A DNA stretch of 13,793 nucleotides from Euryarchaeota archaeon TMED117 (GCA_002171315.2 NHFS02000029.1:1-13793); one strand, 5' to 3'. Positions 7,365 to 13,793 are shown, counted from the first letter of the stretch. Notes: generated by a model not told the origin, from the letters alone. Numbers and translations: made by a program.

Positions 7365-8696
7365 ATGGCCAAAGACATATGGATTGGAGACGTCCAAAAT
7401 GGTGACCATGATGGCAAAGAAGTAGAATTGAAAGGATGGGTAAAGAGAACCCGTGGTTCCAATAAGATTCGATTCGTGGTTCTTCGAGACTCTACTGGAA
7501 CAATACAGTGTGTTGCAAAGCGTGACGCCGTTGGCGATGAACAATTCGAAGCCATTGCTTCAGCACTGATCGAATCCTCTGTCATCATCAACGGAACAGT
7601 GAATGTTGATGAGCGAAGTGAAGGTGGACATGAATTGGTAGTTTCTTCAATTGAGATCATTGGACCAGTCGACCCTGAACGACCGTTTCCAATTACCGAA
7701 TCTGCAATGAAGGCTGCTGATGGTGGAGAGACGGAATTCCTTCTCGACAATCGACATTTGTATCTTCGTACAGGACGTATGACGACAATGCTCAAAATGC
7801 GGTCTTCTGTTTTTGGAGCAATTCATGGTTATTTCAGAGATTTAGATTTCATTGAATATCAAGCGCCAAACTTTGTCGCAGGTGCTGTTGAAGGTGGTTC
7901 AACATTGTTCGAAGTCCCTTACTTTGGAAGAAAAGCCTACTTGACTCAATCATGGCAACTCTATGCTGAAGCTGCAATGCCTGCTCTAGAGCGTCTGTAC
8001 ACAATCGCCCCTTCTTTTAGGGCTGAGAAATCACGTACACGCCGACATCTTACTGAATTCTGGCATGCAGAAATGGAAATCGCTTGGGCTACAAACGACG
8101 AGGTTATGACTCATGGCGAAGGTGTGGTTCGACACATTGCAGCAACACTCCTTGATGAAAGAAGTACAGAACTTGAATCGCTTGGTCGTGATTTAGAACT
8201 CATCGCACGTTATGCGGACACACCATTCCCACGAATGCGTTATGATGAGGCTGTTGAAATCCTTCAAGCAAAAGGAGTTGATGTTTCATGGGGTCAAGAT
8301 TTAGATTACTCCAAGGAGAAGATCTTGACACAAGATTTCGATGTCCCTCATTTCCTTACACATTACCCGAAAATCGCTAAACCATTCTATCATCGAGAAG
8401 ACCCAACAGATGACAAGTATGTCCTTTGCCACGATTTGTTAGCTCCTGAAGGATACGGTGAAATCATCGGTGGAGGAGAACGAACATGGTCTGAAGAAGA
8501 AATCCTTGCTCGCCTTGCTGAAGAAGGAACATCTCCTGAAGCATACCAATTCTACATCGATACACGAAGTTACGGCGGTGTACCTCACGGTGGTTTCGGA
8601 CTTGGAGTTGACAGAGTATGTTCCTGGCTTAGTGGTGCTGATCACATTCGTGAAGTCATCCCATTCCCAAGAGATTCTCGACGAGTTACGCCCTGA
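7365..8696 (+). CDS. asnS: Asparaginyl-tRNA synthetase, archaeal type
   Basis: Class IIb synthetase that charges tRNA-Asn with asparagine in the cytosol. The 443 residues hold an N-terminal OB-fold anticodon-binding domain (about 1-105) and the class II catalytic core. Motif 2 is FRAEKSRTRRHLTEFWHAE (218-236). LLAPEGYGEIIGGGER (358-373) is the ATP/amino-acid region, and motif 3 is GFGLGVDR (410-417). The FWHAE context, YGGVPHGGFG and the closing IREVIPFPR favour AsnRS over AspRS, and the sequence resembles remembered Thermococcales AsnRS closely. Two AspRS-like touches remain: QSWQLY at 195-200 and Asp416 in motif 3. GGAGGT ends two bases before the ATG, an unusually short spacing. The dehydrogenase-like gene begins nine bases after the stop, so the two are probably cotranscribed. 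Confidence 0.92.
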   Translation: MAKDIWIGDVQNGDHDGKEVELKGWVKRTRGSNKIRFVVLRDSTGTIQCVAKRDAVGDEQFEAIASALIESSVIINGTVNVDERSEGGHELVVSSIEIIGPVDPERPFPITESAMKAADGGETEFLLDNRHLYLRTGRMTTMLKMRSSVFGAIHGYFRDLDFIEYQAPNFVAGAVEGGSTLFEVPYFGRKAYLTQSWQLYAEAAMPALERLYTIAPSFRAEKSRTRRHLTEFWHAEMEIAWATNDEVMTHGEGVVRHIAATLLDERSTELESLGRDLELIARYADTPFPRMRYDEAVEILQAKGVDVSWGQDLDYSKEKILTQDFDVPHFLTHYPKIAKPFYHREDPTDDKYVLCHDLLAPEGYGEIIGGGERTWSEEEILARLAEEGTSPEAYQFYIDTRSYGGVPHGGFGLGVDRVCSWLSGADHIREVIPFPRDSRRVTP

Positions 8697-8705
8697 GGGT
8701 GAAGA

Positions 8706-9743
8706 ATGACGACAATTGTAGCACTTGGATGCGGATTGGTTGGTGAATTTGTCGTTCAACGTCTCGTTGATGACGGACATTCAGTTGTTGCAGTCGACCT
8801 ACACTTACCTGATTCTATCAAGAAGAACACTCAGATTAAATCTATAGAAGGCGATGCAAAAGAATATATTTCTACTCTAAAAGGTGATGAGATTATCATC
8901 AACATGCTCCCTGGACGAATTGGCCATGGTATTCGCAAAGACCTTGTTGTTGGAGGTCACAACATCGTTGATCTCGCATTCACAGCAGAAGATCCACAGC
9001 AATTGGATGAACTTGCAAAGAAACATGGGTCCACGATGATCTGGGACATCGGAATCGCTCCAGGATTGTCCAACATGCTCTTAGCACACGCTCAAAGAGA
9101 ACTCGGTTTCCTTAACAAAGCTACAATCCATGTCGGCGGGAATCCAACTGAGCCAGACGAGGAGTGGTCCTACATGGCTCCTTTTTCACCATCTGATGTC
9201 ATCGAAGAATACACGAGACCTGCTCGAATTCTTAGAGATCAAACAGTTGTAGAAGTACCGGCTCTTACGGAACGACATCAGATTGATGTTGAAGGAACTG
9301 ATGGAATGGAAGCATTCCTAACTGATGGATTGAGAAGTGTCCTCGATACAATCGAGGCCAACGATATGGCAGAATACACAGTTCGTTGGCCCCAGCATAT
9401 CGACAGGTGGATTGCAGAAGGCCATTCCACCCCCGAAGAAGATCTTCTCAAAGCCTGGAAATTTGATTCGAACAGAAATGAATTCACTTGGATGAAAGTC
9501 TACTGTGAAAGCGAGCAGGATTCAAAACAATGGATCGTCGCAGACTATGGAAAAGATGGAAATGGATCTATGGCACGTACAACTGGATTAGTGACCTATG
9601 CACTCGCGTCGCGCTTTGCTACATTTGGTACAGAAGCATGTGGACTTACAACTGGAGTCCATCCACCTGAAAATGTCAATGAAGAAACGCTTAACGCAGT
9701 ACTTGAAATCTTCAACTTACACGATGTAAACGTGGTTTCATAA
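8706..9743 (+). CDS. Saccharopine dehydrogenase/lysine dehydrogenase-like oxidoreductase
   Basis: Predicted cytosolic NAD(P)-dependent oxidoreductase of the saccharopine dehydrogenase-like family, which includes archaeal lysine dehydrogenases and carboxynorspermidine-type enzymes. The exact substrate cannot be read from the sequence. The 345-residue length fits single-domain archaeal members. The N-terminal Rossmann fold shows GCGLVG (8-13) and an acidic residue at the end of strand 2 (Asp31), which suggests NAD preference. The family signature WDIGIAPGLSN is at 113-123, and NMLPGRIGHG (66-75) also fits. The C-terminal part carries the family's substrate-binding mixed domain. GGGTGA begins nine bases before the ATG, overlapping the asnS-dehydrogenase junction, and supports this start. 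The gene sits nine bases after asnS. Its stop codon overlaps by six bases the 3' end of a small antisense zinc-ribbon gene. Confidence 0.88.
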   Translation: MTTIVALGCGLVGEFVVQRLVDDGHSVVAVDLHLPDSIKKNTQIKSIEGDAKEYISTLKGDEIIINMLPGRIGHGIRKDLVVGGHNIVDLAFTAEDPQQLDELAKKHGSTMIWDIGIAPGLSNMLLAHAQRELGFLNKATIHVGGNPTEPDEEWSYMAPFSPSDVIEEYTRPARILRDQTVVEVPALTERHQIDVEGTDGMEAFLTDGLRSVLDTIEANDMAEYTVRWPQHIDRWIAEGHSTPEEDLLKAWKFDSNRNEFTWMKVYCESEQDSKQWIVADYGKDGNGSMARTTGLVTYALASRFATFGTEACGLTTGVHPPENVNEETLNAVLEIFNLHDVNVVS

Positions 9744-9848
9744 CATTGGCTCATCACATTCAGGACAAGGCATTCCTGGAATAAATTCTCCTAGGAGAAA
9801 TCCACAGTTTGTACAAATACTTGTCAGAAAGTCATCGATGTCGCTCAT
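9738..9848 (-). CDS. 36-residue zinc-ribbon microprotein
   Basis: A small open frame of 36 codons plus TGA that reads as a compact zinc ribbon. It opens MSDIDDFLTSICTNCG and has two CxxC knuckles, Cys12/Cys15 and Cys28/Cys31, separated by 12 residues, with Gly16 and Pro29 around the knuckles as in rubredoxin-like zinc ribbons. No other domain fits in this length. It is the last gene of the minus-strand run, 25 bases after the stop of the two-TM protein. An A/T-rich AGAATAAAATAG stretch about 25 bases upstream could act as its own box A for a leaderless transcript. Its last two codons overlap antisense with the end of the dehydrogenase-like gene. Role unknown; such proteins often bind nucleic acid or protein partners (family knowledge, not shown here). 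Confidence 0.7.
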   Translation of the reverse strand: MSDIDDFLTSICTNCGFLLGEFIPGMPCPECDEPML

Positions 9849-9867
9849 GATTATCAATCAACAGACT

Positions 9868-9880
9868 ACTATTTTATTCT
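9868..9880 (-). promoter_or_regulatory. Possible box A before the zinc-ribbon microprotein
   Basis: The minus-strand A/T-rich AGAATAAAATAG lies about 25 bases before the microprotein ATG and overlaps the TAA stop of the preceding small membrane protein. The distance fits a leaderless archaeal transcript. The sequence match is moderate and the gene may instead rely on operon readthrough. Confidence 0.3.
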
Positions 9881-10119
9881 AAAGGTGATTGTTCTGCACT
9901 CGATTTTGATTTAATGAATTTGAAAAGGATTCTTGAGAAGATCATTGAAGCAATGAAGATTAGAGCAGTCGCCCACCATGGTGCATCTGTACTCGTTGCA
10001 AAGAAATAAGCCACCAATAAAATCCCAATGCCATAAACAGCACGAAATGCTGAATAGAGCATGAATGATTGAAAAACAGGGTTATCACGCAATCGTGAGA
10101 ACCAAGAATCTCCCTCCAT
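9874..10119 (-). CDS. Small two-TM membrane protein, unknown function
   Basis: An 81-residue protein that I do not recognise. It has a short charged N-terminus (MEGDSWFSRLRDNP), a first hydrophobic helix at about 20-41, a short loop with WW (48-49), a second helix at about 47-68 and a Lys/Ser-rich tail. Arg/Lys residues flank the second helix at its C-terminal side, so by the positive-inside rule both ends probably face the cytoplasm. The plan (Arg-rich start, two helices, basic tail) is loosely like small membrane DUF families such as DUF4229, but no assignment is made. The start is supported by AGGTG seven bases before the ATG. It sits 24 bases after the surface-protein gene and 25 bases before the zinc-ribbon gene, so it is probably part of the same operon. 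Confidence 0.75.
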   Translation of the reverse strand: MEGDSWFSRLRDNPVFQSFMLYSAFRAVYGIGILLVAYFFATSTDAPWWATALIFIASMIFSRILFKFIKSKSSAEQSPLE

Positions 10120-10143
10120 GTTGGCACCTGGCCAATCTAGATT

Positions 10144-11097
10144 TCAAGACTTTCTAAAGAAAAAGAGTCCAAAAATCAGTAGAAGAATGATTCCTCCACC
10201 GCTCGCATACAACATAGTTTGATCCGATTTAACATCCAAAACATCCTCGGATTCTTCAGACTGAGGCTCTTCTGTAGGATACTCAAGTAGTTTCAGAGTA
10301 AGGGTAACACTGCTTTTTTCGCAACCTGAATTCTTGCATTCATAGTCAGACATAGCATAGATGTCGATGGTAAAATATTCTGTCAAGAAACCGTTTTCGA
10401 GAACAGCTGAACTTGATGAAGTCGAAGGGGTCTTAAGATTGAAAAATACAATCTCAGGTGCCCCTTGAGGATCCATGTTCACTGAATTCATAGGGAAAGA
10501 GATAACGAATCCGGCTTCTTCAAGCATGTCTAGTGAGTAATCTTCGATACCAATTTTTATCATATCATTGCCATTTCCGTGATTGAATAACTTCAATTTA
10601 ACCTCAAATACGACATTCACATCAAATTCCACATATGCCTCACTTAATTGCACATCACATTTGCCAAATTGCAAAATATCAATCATAATCGAAGAATCAT
10701 CTTCGGCTACATTTGGAGGAGGAGCTCCGTTCATTTCGACAACTTGTGCATTTACGATTGATGTGATGGCTTGCTTCAGCATATTTTCCTCTGCTCTGTA
10801 TGTGACTTGAAAGTCAAGGTCTTCACCTGGACCCACCGTTACCGAACCTGGGGCAGAATGAGCAAGATTAGAAGCATTGACTGTAATATCAATCTTCTCT
10901 TGATAGACTGTTGGATTTGATACTGTACAGGTTGCTGTGCCTATGCCACTTAATCCAGGAGATACCTCGATGGGTATCAATTCATCACATTCAATCGATA
11001 CTGAGGCTGTTGGTGATTGGGCGGCAACAGGCATCTCTGGGGGCATTAAAGATACAATAACCCCCGCCATTACCAACCAATGTAACACATATCGCAT
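10144..11097 (-). CDS. Secreted, C-terminally anchored surface protein with Ig-like (NEW3/CARDB-like) sandwiches
   Basis: A 317-residue predicted type I membrane protein facing outside. The ATG at 11097 is preceded directly by AGGGGTGAT, a strong Shine-Dalgarno match, and starts a signal peptide (residues 1 to about 26, cleavage plausible after PVAAQ). A start 17 codons earlier is possible but lacks these features. Residues about 30-125 read as a NEW3/CARDB-type beta sandwich (PGLSGIGTATCTVSNP then GSVTVGPGEDLDFQVTY), with Cys37 and Cys57 as a likely disulfide. A second sandwich spans about 145-270, with Cys254 and Cys259 close together. An acidic linker (PTEEPQSEESEDV) leads to a Gly-rich TM helix (about 296-314) and an FFFRKS end. 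The ligand is unknown. Its operon partners include a glycosyltransferase-like protein and a phosphatase, so it may be a structural or accessory envelope component (inference). Confidence 0.82.
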   Translation of the reverse strand: MRYVLHWLVMAGVIVSLMPPEMPVAAQSPTASVSIECDELIPIEVSPGLSGIGTATCTVSNPTVYQEKIDITVNASNLAHSAPGSVTVGPGEDLDFQVTYRAEENMLKQAITSIVNAQVVEMNGAPPPNVAEDDSSIMIDILQFGKCDVQLSEAYVEFDVNVVFEVKLKLFNHGNGNDMIKIGIEDYSLDMLEEAGFVISFPMNSVNMDPQGAPEIVFFNLKTPSTSSSSAVLENGFLTEYFTIDIYAMSDYECKNSGCEKSSVTLTLKLLEYPTEEPQSEESEDVLDVKSDQTMLYASGGGIILLLIFGLFFFRKS

Positions 11098-11106
11098 ATC
11101 ACCCCT
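11098..11106 (-). promoter_or_regulatory. Ribosome binding site deciding the surface-protein start
   Basis: Minus-strand AGGGGTGAT runs directly into the ATG at 11097. It matches the AGGAGGTGAT complement of the 16S rRNA 3' end in eight or nine positions. It selects the ATG that begins the signal peptide over the start 51 bases upstream. Confidence 0.6.
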
Positions 11107-11151
11107 AGTAACTGGAAGCACAAAAAGGTGCAACCTGCCAAGCAGCATTCC

Positions 11152-11916
11152 TTAAAGCGAATTGAAGTGGTTTCGACATGAGTCTAGAACCAATGAAAGA
11201 TCTTTCTCACGAATTACTTCGTTCGCATAAGGAATGGGGCGTTCATCCCATGGATTGAAGCATATTGCATGTGCTGCTTCCTCAAACATTCCAATATCTC
11301 CTGCTGAATCGCCAACTGCAATGATGCGGTTTGAATCGACTCCAAGTCTCCTTTGAAGCATACGGACAAGCGCTCCTTTACCATCCATTTGAACTTGATA
11401 ACGCCCAAAATCAGCAACTGGCAATGAACCATCTGCATTTTCAGAACCTACAAGCCAACCATTTGTAAAAACATGCAATCGCGTATCATAGCCATTTGCA
11501 AGATGTTTCGAAGTATGTCGATCGATTCCACCCCAACGTCTCTTCCACTTACTATCGCTTGGGAATAGAGCAGAAATATCTCGAGCAGTTTGTTGTAAGC
11601 CACCACTTACTATGGCTACATGGTGGCCATCATTGAGTAATTCTTGAATGAGAAGTTTGTAATTTTTCATCATAGGCATGCCTTCCATACAAGCACGTAA
11701 GTCCGCATCACTTATTGGAAAACCATGCTTCTCTAGCCAACTATCTTTGATGAGAGCTACATCGAGTTTAATCCAATCCCACTCATCCAGAAGTCCTTGA
11801 TTGTACAATTCAAAGGATTCATCATTATTGATTCCTAAATTATCATAGACGAATTGCCAAGTAGAAAGATGATCGACTAAAACACGGTCCATATCCAAAC
11901 AAATCAATCCAGTCAT
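11152..11916 (-). CDS. HAD-superfamily phosphatase, phosphoserine phosphatase-like
   Basis: A 254-residue soluble haloacid-dehalogenase-fold hydrolase that probably removes phosphate from a small molecule. All four HAD motifs are visible: motif I LDMDRVLVD (Asp8 nucleophile, Asp10 acid/base), motif II IVSGG with Ser104, motif III DGKG with Lys180, and motif IV GDSAGD (202-207; Asp203, Asp207). The end of the core (AICFNPW) resembles SerB-type phosphatases. The cap insertion at about 20-95 is Trp-rich and not recognised. The ATG at 11916 is chosen because GGAGTGAT sits four bases upstream; an ATG nine codons earlier would overlap the preceding gene. Odd point: Arg11 replaces the small residue usual after motif I DxD. 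It follows the glycosyltransferase-like gene by four bases, so translation is probably coupled. The substrate is unknown; a phosphosugar or phosphoserine is plausible. Confidence 0.87.
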   Translation of the reverse strand: MTGLICLDMDRVLVDHLSTWQFVYDNLGINNDESFELYNQGLLDEWDWIKLDVALIKDSWLEKHGFPISDADLRACMEGMPMMKNYKLLIQELLNDGHHVAIVSGGLQQTARDISALFPSDSKWKRRWGGIDRHTSKHLANGYDTRLHVFTNGWLVGSENADGSLPVADFGRYQVQMDGKGALVRMLQRRLGVDSNRIIAVGDSAGDIGMFEEAAHAICFNPWDERPIPYANEVIREKDLSLVLDSCRNHFNSL

Positions 11917-11919
11917 GGA

Positions 11920-11927
11920 ATCACTCC
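11920..11927 (-). promoter_or_regulatory. Ribosome binding site deciding the HAD phosphatase start
   Basis: Minus-strand GGAGTGAT lies four bases before the ATG at 11916 and includes the TGA stop of the upstream gene. The overlap of stop codon and ribosome binding site supports coupled translation and argues against the overlapping start at 11943. Confidence 0.6.
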
Positions 11928-12757
11928 TTGTTCGGCCACTCATATTGGGCTTGTATTTGCTCGACTTGCTTCCCCATGATGTAAAGCATCAATGCAATCA
12001 TCATAGCAAAGAGACCAAACAATGTCATGGCAATCGTTGCAAAGGTTACGCCAAGTGATTCTGTTGTTAATTCGGTAAAGGTATCAACAACACCTCCTGA
12101 GAGACGGTAACCAAGAATAAACAACACCAAACCAGGAATACCGAATAAGAAGAGAGGGTGTCTTGATTCGATCATCCACATGAATAACTGAGCAAAACGG
12201 GAAGCTGTTGCAAGTGATTCACGTTGAGGAAGCGTAGGAAGGGCTGTTGATTGTACAATACGGACACGTAGATCAACCGATAGATCATGTGCAGTATTCG
12301 ATATTGATGATTTTGAAAGTTCGATAAGGCCATCGTTACTCAATGATGCATGTTGATATCGTGATTCAAAAAGAACACTTTCTGATGGGCTTTCGGCATC
12401 GCCTGAATCTGAAACTAAGCCCACATACACATCCCATCCTTCTCTTGAACGATTGAGATGAAGAGGAAATTCTCTCAAGGACCAGTCTTTGTTTACGTTG
12501 ATAATAAGATAATTATCTGCAGGTTCGAGATCTGAATCACGGATGAGTTTAGAGATATGGAGTAAGTTATTGTCATCTGTTTCAAGCAATGTACAGCCTA
12601 TTTCTTCAACCAGAATTTTGGTTTCGTCTTCTGAACCGAGGTCAATAAAGACAACATCGTCTGTCACTTGCCTTGCTCGAGTTAGAAAAGATACGACTCG
12701 AAGTTCGATATCTTGACCGATGCCAATTACTCGCAAAGTGCCTTTAACCACAACCAC
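11921..12757 (-). CDS. Glycosyltransferase family 2-like membrane protein, catalytically degenerate
   Basis: A 278-residue protein with the layout of a membrane-anchored GT-A glycosyltransferase but with degraded active-site signatures. FIDLGSEDET (37-46) aligns with the usual VVDDGSTDET but has lost one acidic residue of the DDG pair. IINVNKDW (85-92) stands where the metal-binding DxD strand would be expected. The opening LRVIGIGQDIEL is unlike the usual VVIPAYNEE. The C-terminus keeps the family's two-helix anchor, with RHPLFLFGIPGLVLFILGY (199-217) and a second helix at about 236-262. The start is a GTG; upstream in frame there is a stop, so only nearby GTG/TTG alternatives exist. It heads a five-gene run and is divergent from an intact GT2 gene 38 bases away. 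It could be a regulatory or partner subunit, or a transferase with changed chemistry. The fold call is by motif alignment, not search. Confidence 0.75.
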   Translation of the reverse strand: MVVVKGTLRVIGIGQDIELRVVSFLTRARQVTDDVVFIDLGSEDETKILVEEIGCTLLETDDNNLLHISKLIRDSDLEPADNYLIINVNKDWSLREFPLHLNRSREGWDVYVGLVSDSGDAESPSESVLFESRYQHASLSNDGLIELSKSSISNTAHDLSVDLRVRIVQSTALPTLPQRESLATASRFAQLFMWMIESRHPLFLFGIPGLVLFILGYRLSGGVVDTFTELTTESLGVTFATIAMTLFGLFAMMIALMLYIMGKQVEQIQAQYEWPNKE

Positions 12758-12795
12758 TGGTCGACGTCCTACCTTTCAATACTCCCTCACGTAGG
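12758..12795. promoter_or_regulatory. Short divergent promoter region between the two glycosyltransferase-type genes
   Basis: Only 38 bases separate the two divergent start codons. The plus-strand CTTTCAATAC stretch (about 12773-12782) is the only A/T-rich element and lies about 20 bases from each start, so it may serve as box A in both directions. No clear ribosome binding site precedes either gene, which suggests leaderless transcripts. Confidence 0.3.
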
Positions 12796-13734
12796 ATGAA
12801 ACAAAACCCCTTTTGTGGACGAACGATTGGAACGTACATGCTGGAAGGACAATACATCGGTGTTGTCATCCCTGCACGTAATGAAGAGGAGCATATTCAA
12901 GCAGTTCTGGAAACACTGCCAGAGTGTGTCGATATGGCTGTTGTCGTCGATGATGGTTCAACAGATGAAACCTCTCAACGTGCAACATCAGTGAAAACTC
13001 CGTTTGAGAAAATCATTCTACGGACAGATGGAATCGGAGTTGGAGGGGCAATAGATCGAGGCCATCAACACCTCCTCAAAACACTGCAGCATCCATTCAT
13101 TAGCGTCGTTATGGCAGGAGATGGACAAATGGACCCAACGAATATGCATTCATTACTTCAGCCAATCTTGTCTGGAAATGCGGATTTTGTTAAAGGAAAT
13201 CGAATGATGACTGATACAGACATTGAACAAATGCCATCAACAAGACGACGTGCATCTCGAATTTTAGGATGGTTGACAACATTAGCGAGCGGAAAAAAAA
13301 CAACTGACCCTCAGTGTGGATATACCGCTTCTTCTTCCACATTGCTTCAACAATGGAATTGGAACAATTCATGGAGTGGCTATGGGTATCCAAATTATTG
13401 GCTTATACATCTCTCATCCCAAGGTTGGAACATCAAAGATGTACCGGTTCGAGCAGTTTATGGAAGTGAAATTTCTGGAATTAAGCCAAGACGTTTCTTT
13501 TTCAGTGTAGGATTCATGATGGCAAAAGAACATCATAAGCGCTGCTTTCAACATCTGAAAACCTCACCGCTTATGTGGCTCGCATTTGCAACATATATCC
13601 TCGGATATGTGAGCATATTTTGGGCAACGATACATCCGTTAAGCATTCTAGCACTCCCCCTATTTTGGTGGATTTCTCATCGAGTCGATCGACTCGCTAT
13701 GCACCGATATGATGGTGGGCGTACCAAGATTTGA
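12796..13734 (+). CDS. Family 2 glycosyltransferase, dolichyl-phosphate sugar transferase-like, with two C-terminal TM helices
   Basis: A 312-residue GT-A enzyme predicted to move a sugar from a nucleotide donor, probably to a polyprenyl/dolichyl phosphate at the inner membrane face. IGVVIPARNEEEHI (21-34), VVVDDGSTDET (49-59) with the donor-binding Asp52/Asp53, and AGDGQMDP (107-114) with the metal-binding Asp pair are intact. GNR after ADFVK, DPQCGY, and YGSEISGI match dolichol-phosphate mannosyl/glucosyltransferase relatives. Two TM helices fill the last 70 residues (from about SPLMWLAFATYILGY), ending in a basic tail. The start could be the ATG at 12796 or the ATG at 12838 (residue 15), which would give the more usual short N-terminus; neither has a ribosome binding site. 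The last codons overlap the antisense tRNA-Pro gene. It probably works in glycan synthesis for surface glycoproteins (inference). Confidence 0.88.
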   Translation: MKQNPFCGRTIGTYMLEGQYIGVVIPARNEEEHIQAVLETLPECVDMAVVVDDGSTDETSQRATSVKTPFEKIILRTDGIGVGGAIDRGHQHLLKTLQHPFISVVMAGDGQMDPTNMHSLLQPILSGNADFVKGNRMMTDTDIEQMPSTRRRASRILGWLTTLASGKKTTDPQCGYTASSSTLLQQWNWNNSWSGYGYPNYWLIHLSSQGWNIKDVPVRAVYGSEISGIKPRRFFFSVGFMMAKEHHKRCFQHLKTSPLMWLAFATYILGYVSIFWATIHPLSILALPLFWWISHRVDRLAMHRYDGGRTKI

Positions 13735-13790
13735 ACTTGGGTCCAAGCGTCCCAAACGCCCGAGTATAGGCCAAACTAACCCATACGCCC
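13713..13790 (-). tRNA. tRNA-Pro(UGG) with encoded CCA
   Basis: Minus-strand cloverleaf. The acceptor stem is GGGCGTA with TACGCCC. The anticodon loop TTTGGGA has anticodon TGG (Pro) on a stem GGGCG/CGCTT that contains two G-U pairs. The T arm is CCAAG-TTCAAAT-CTTGG. The discriminator is A, followed by an encoded CCA (13715-13713). The D stem is weak but possible. The 3' part of the tRNA overlaps antisense the last codons and stop of the glycosyltransferase gene. Its promoter would lie beyond the window edge. Confidence 0.93.
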
Positions 13791-13793
13791 TTA

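Noticed and set aside
11917..11943. HAD phosphatase start at 11943 overlapping the upstream gene
   Set aside because: The ATG at 11916 has GGAGTGAT four bases upstream and leaves the HAD motif I at the usual distance from the N-terminus.
1..13793. CRISPR array, insertion sequence, integrase or prophage
   Set aside because: No regularly spaced direct repeats, transposase-like or integrase-like protein, terminal inverted repeats or target-site duplications were seen, despite tRNA genes that could act as attachment sites.

Overview
The window looks like a compact archaeal chromosome segment. The best fit is a planktonic marine euryarchaeon of the Marine Group II (Poseidoniales, Thermoplasmatota) kind. 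The archaeal assignment rests on an archaeal-type asparaginyl-tRNA synthetase, an RNase P RNA with archaeal-looking core, TATA-like box A elements about 25 bases before several genes, and GGTGAT/GGAG-type ribosome binding sites. The narrower assignment is an inference from the style of the very large beta-sandwich surface proteins; no taxonomic marker was searched.

Left part (1-5500): on the minus strand lies a complete RNase P RNA gene. Just upstream of it in transcription is a 1691-residue cell-surface protein with a signal peptide, a stack of jelly-roll and Ig-like domains, one EF-hand loop, a C-terminal CARDB-like domain, a membrane anchor and a short basic tail. Divergent from it on the plus strand is rpiA (ribose-5-phosphate isomerase).

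Middle (6200-9750): rpiA converges on a tRNA-Lys(CUU) gene, which follows a carbamate kinase gene on the minus strand. The divergent region between carbamate kinase and asnS carries four alternating copies of one 7-base word, a likely operator array. asnS and a saccharopine/lysine dehydrogenase-like gene form a tight plus-strand pair.

Right part (9738-13790): a five-gene minus-strand run reads, in transcription order, a degenerate glycosyltransferase-like membrane protein, a HAD phosphatase, a signal-peptide/TM-anchored surface protein, a small two-TM protein and a 36-residue zinc-ribbon protein. Divergent from it is an intact family 2 glycosyltransferase whose 3' end overlaps an antisense tRNA-Pro(UGG) gene with an encoded CCA. 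The pairing of an apparently active transferase with a catalytically degenerate one, plus surface and membrane proteins, suggests a cell-envelope function (inference).

Gene packing is dense: no stretch over 300 bases lacks a gene, and the two tRNA genes and several promoters touch or overlap neighbouring coding sequence. No CRISPR array, insertion sequence, prophage or known defence system is visible.
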